Origin: Pseudomonas hormoni
Lineage (GTDB): Bacteria > Pseudomonadota > Gammaproteobacteria > Pseudomonadales > Pseudomonadaceae
NCBI RefSeq assembly: GCF_018502625.1
Contig: NZ_CP075566.1
Coordinates: 997,001-1,061,000 of the forward strand
Length of the DNA stretch: 64,000 nt
Reading direction: 5' to 3'
Part shown: piece after piece, positions 63,992-64,000 of the stretch
Position numbering within the stretch: position 1 is the stretch's first letter
How the letters are laid out: every line of letters starts with the position of its first letter
The notes under the pieces: generated by a model
Database searches by the model: none
Told to the model about the DNA's origin: nothing
What the model saw: only the letters and a program-made list of their open reading frames with translations
Position numbers and translations under genes: made by a program

Positions 63992-64000
63992 TGCAATATC
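63991..64000 (+). CDS. hicB: HicB antitoxin, first codons only (cut by window end)
   Basis: ATG at 63991 shares the last A of the hicA stop and reads MQY. A ribosome site GCAGGAGAT lies just before. This start and arrangement are typical for HicB, but only three codons are visible. Confidence 0.6.

Overview
The window is a contiguous stretch of a Pseudomonas chromosome, most likely from the P. fluorescens group. The evidence is FleQ, FleS, FleR, FleN and the MotC/MotD pair (Pseudomonas-type flagellar components), the order of the flagellar, chemotaxis and ccm blocks, GC-rich codon use, and many copies of intergenic palindromes built on a 'GGGAGCGAGCCTGCTCGC' or 'GGAGCAAGCCTTGCTCC' core. Species identity is inferred from these features, not measured.

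Positions 1-3600 are the right end of a flagellin-glycosylation locus: the end of a family 2 glycosyltransferase, a remnant of a sialic/pseudaminic-acid-synthase-like gene, a ketoacyl-ACP synthase III, a Maf-type (DUF115) motility accessory factor and an unrecognised 88-residue protein. Positions 3700-9200 hold fliC (sigma-28 promoter), flaG, fliD, fliS, fliT and the master regulator fleQ. Positions 9200-32800 carry fleSR, fliEFGHIJ, an hsbA-hsbR-hptB signalling module, fliK, fliLMNOPQR-flhB, flhA-flhF-fleN and fliA. Five -24/-12 promoters (before fliD, fleS, fliE, fliL and flhA) match the transcription units that FleQ and sigma-54 control in P. aeruginosa. Positions 32900-42000 are the chemotaxis block: cheY, cheZ, cheA, cheB, motC, motD, a ParC-like ATPase, a ParP-like CheW-domain protein, cheW and a DUF2802 protein. 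CheA carries four copies of an acidic LL-containing motif in its linker, resembling the motif in FliM, FliN and CheZ. A minus-strand pair (FliK-like protein and FlhB C-terminal-domain-like protein) closes the flagellar part.

Positions 44100-51540 are the cytochrome c maturation (System I) operon ccmABCDEFGHI plus a small lipoprotein. Positions 51780-62520 are a complete phosphonate uptake and C-P lyase operon, phnCDEFGHIJKLMNP. It has a Pho-box-like element upstream and a HutC-type palindrome at the start of phnF. A minus-strand LysR regulator and a HicA toxin, with the first three codons of HicB, end the window.

Functionally the window links flagellar assembly, its transcriptional hierarchy (FleQ to FleSR to FliA, with FleN counting flagella), rotation and chemotaxis control, heme attachment for respiration, and phosphate-starvation scavenging of phosphonates. 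Long palindromes sit at or near the ends of several of these transcription units. No rRNA, tRNA, insertion sequence, prophage or CRISPR array was seen.
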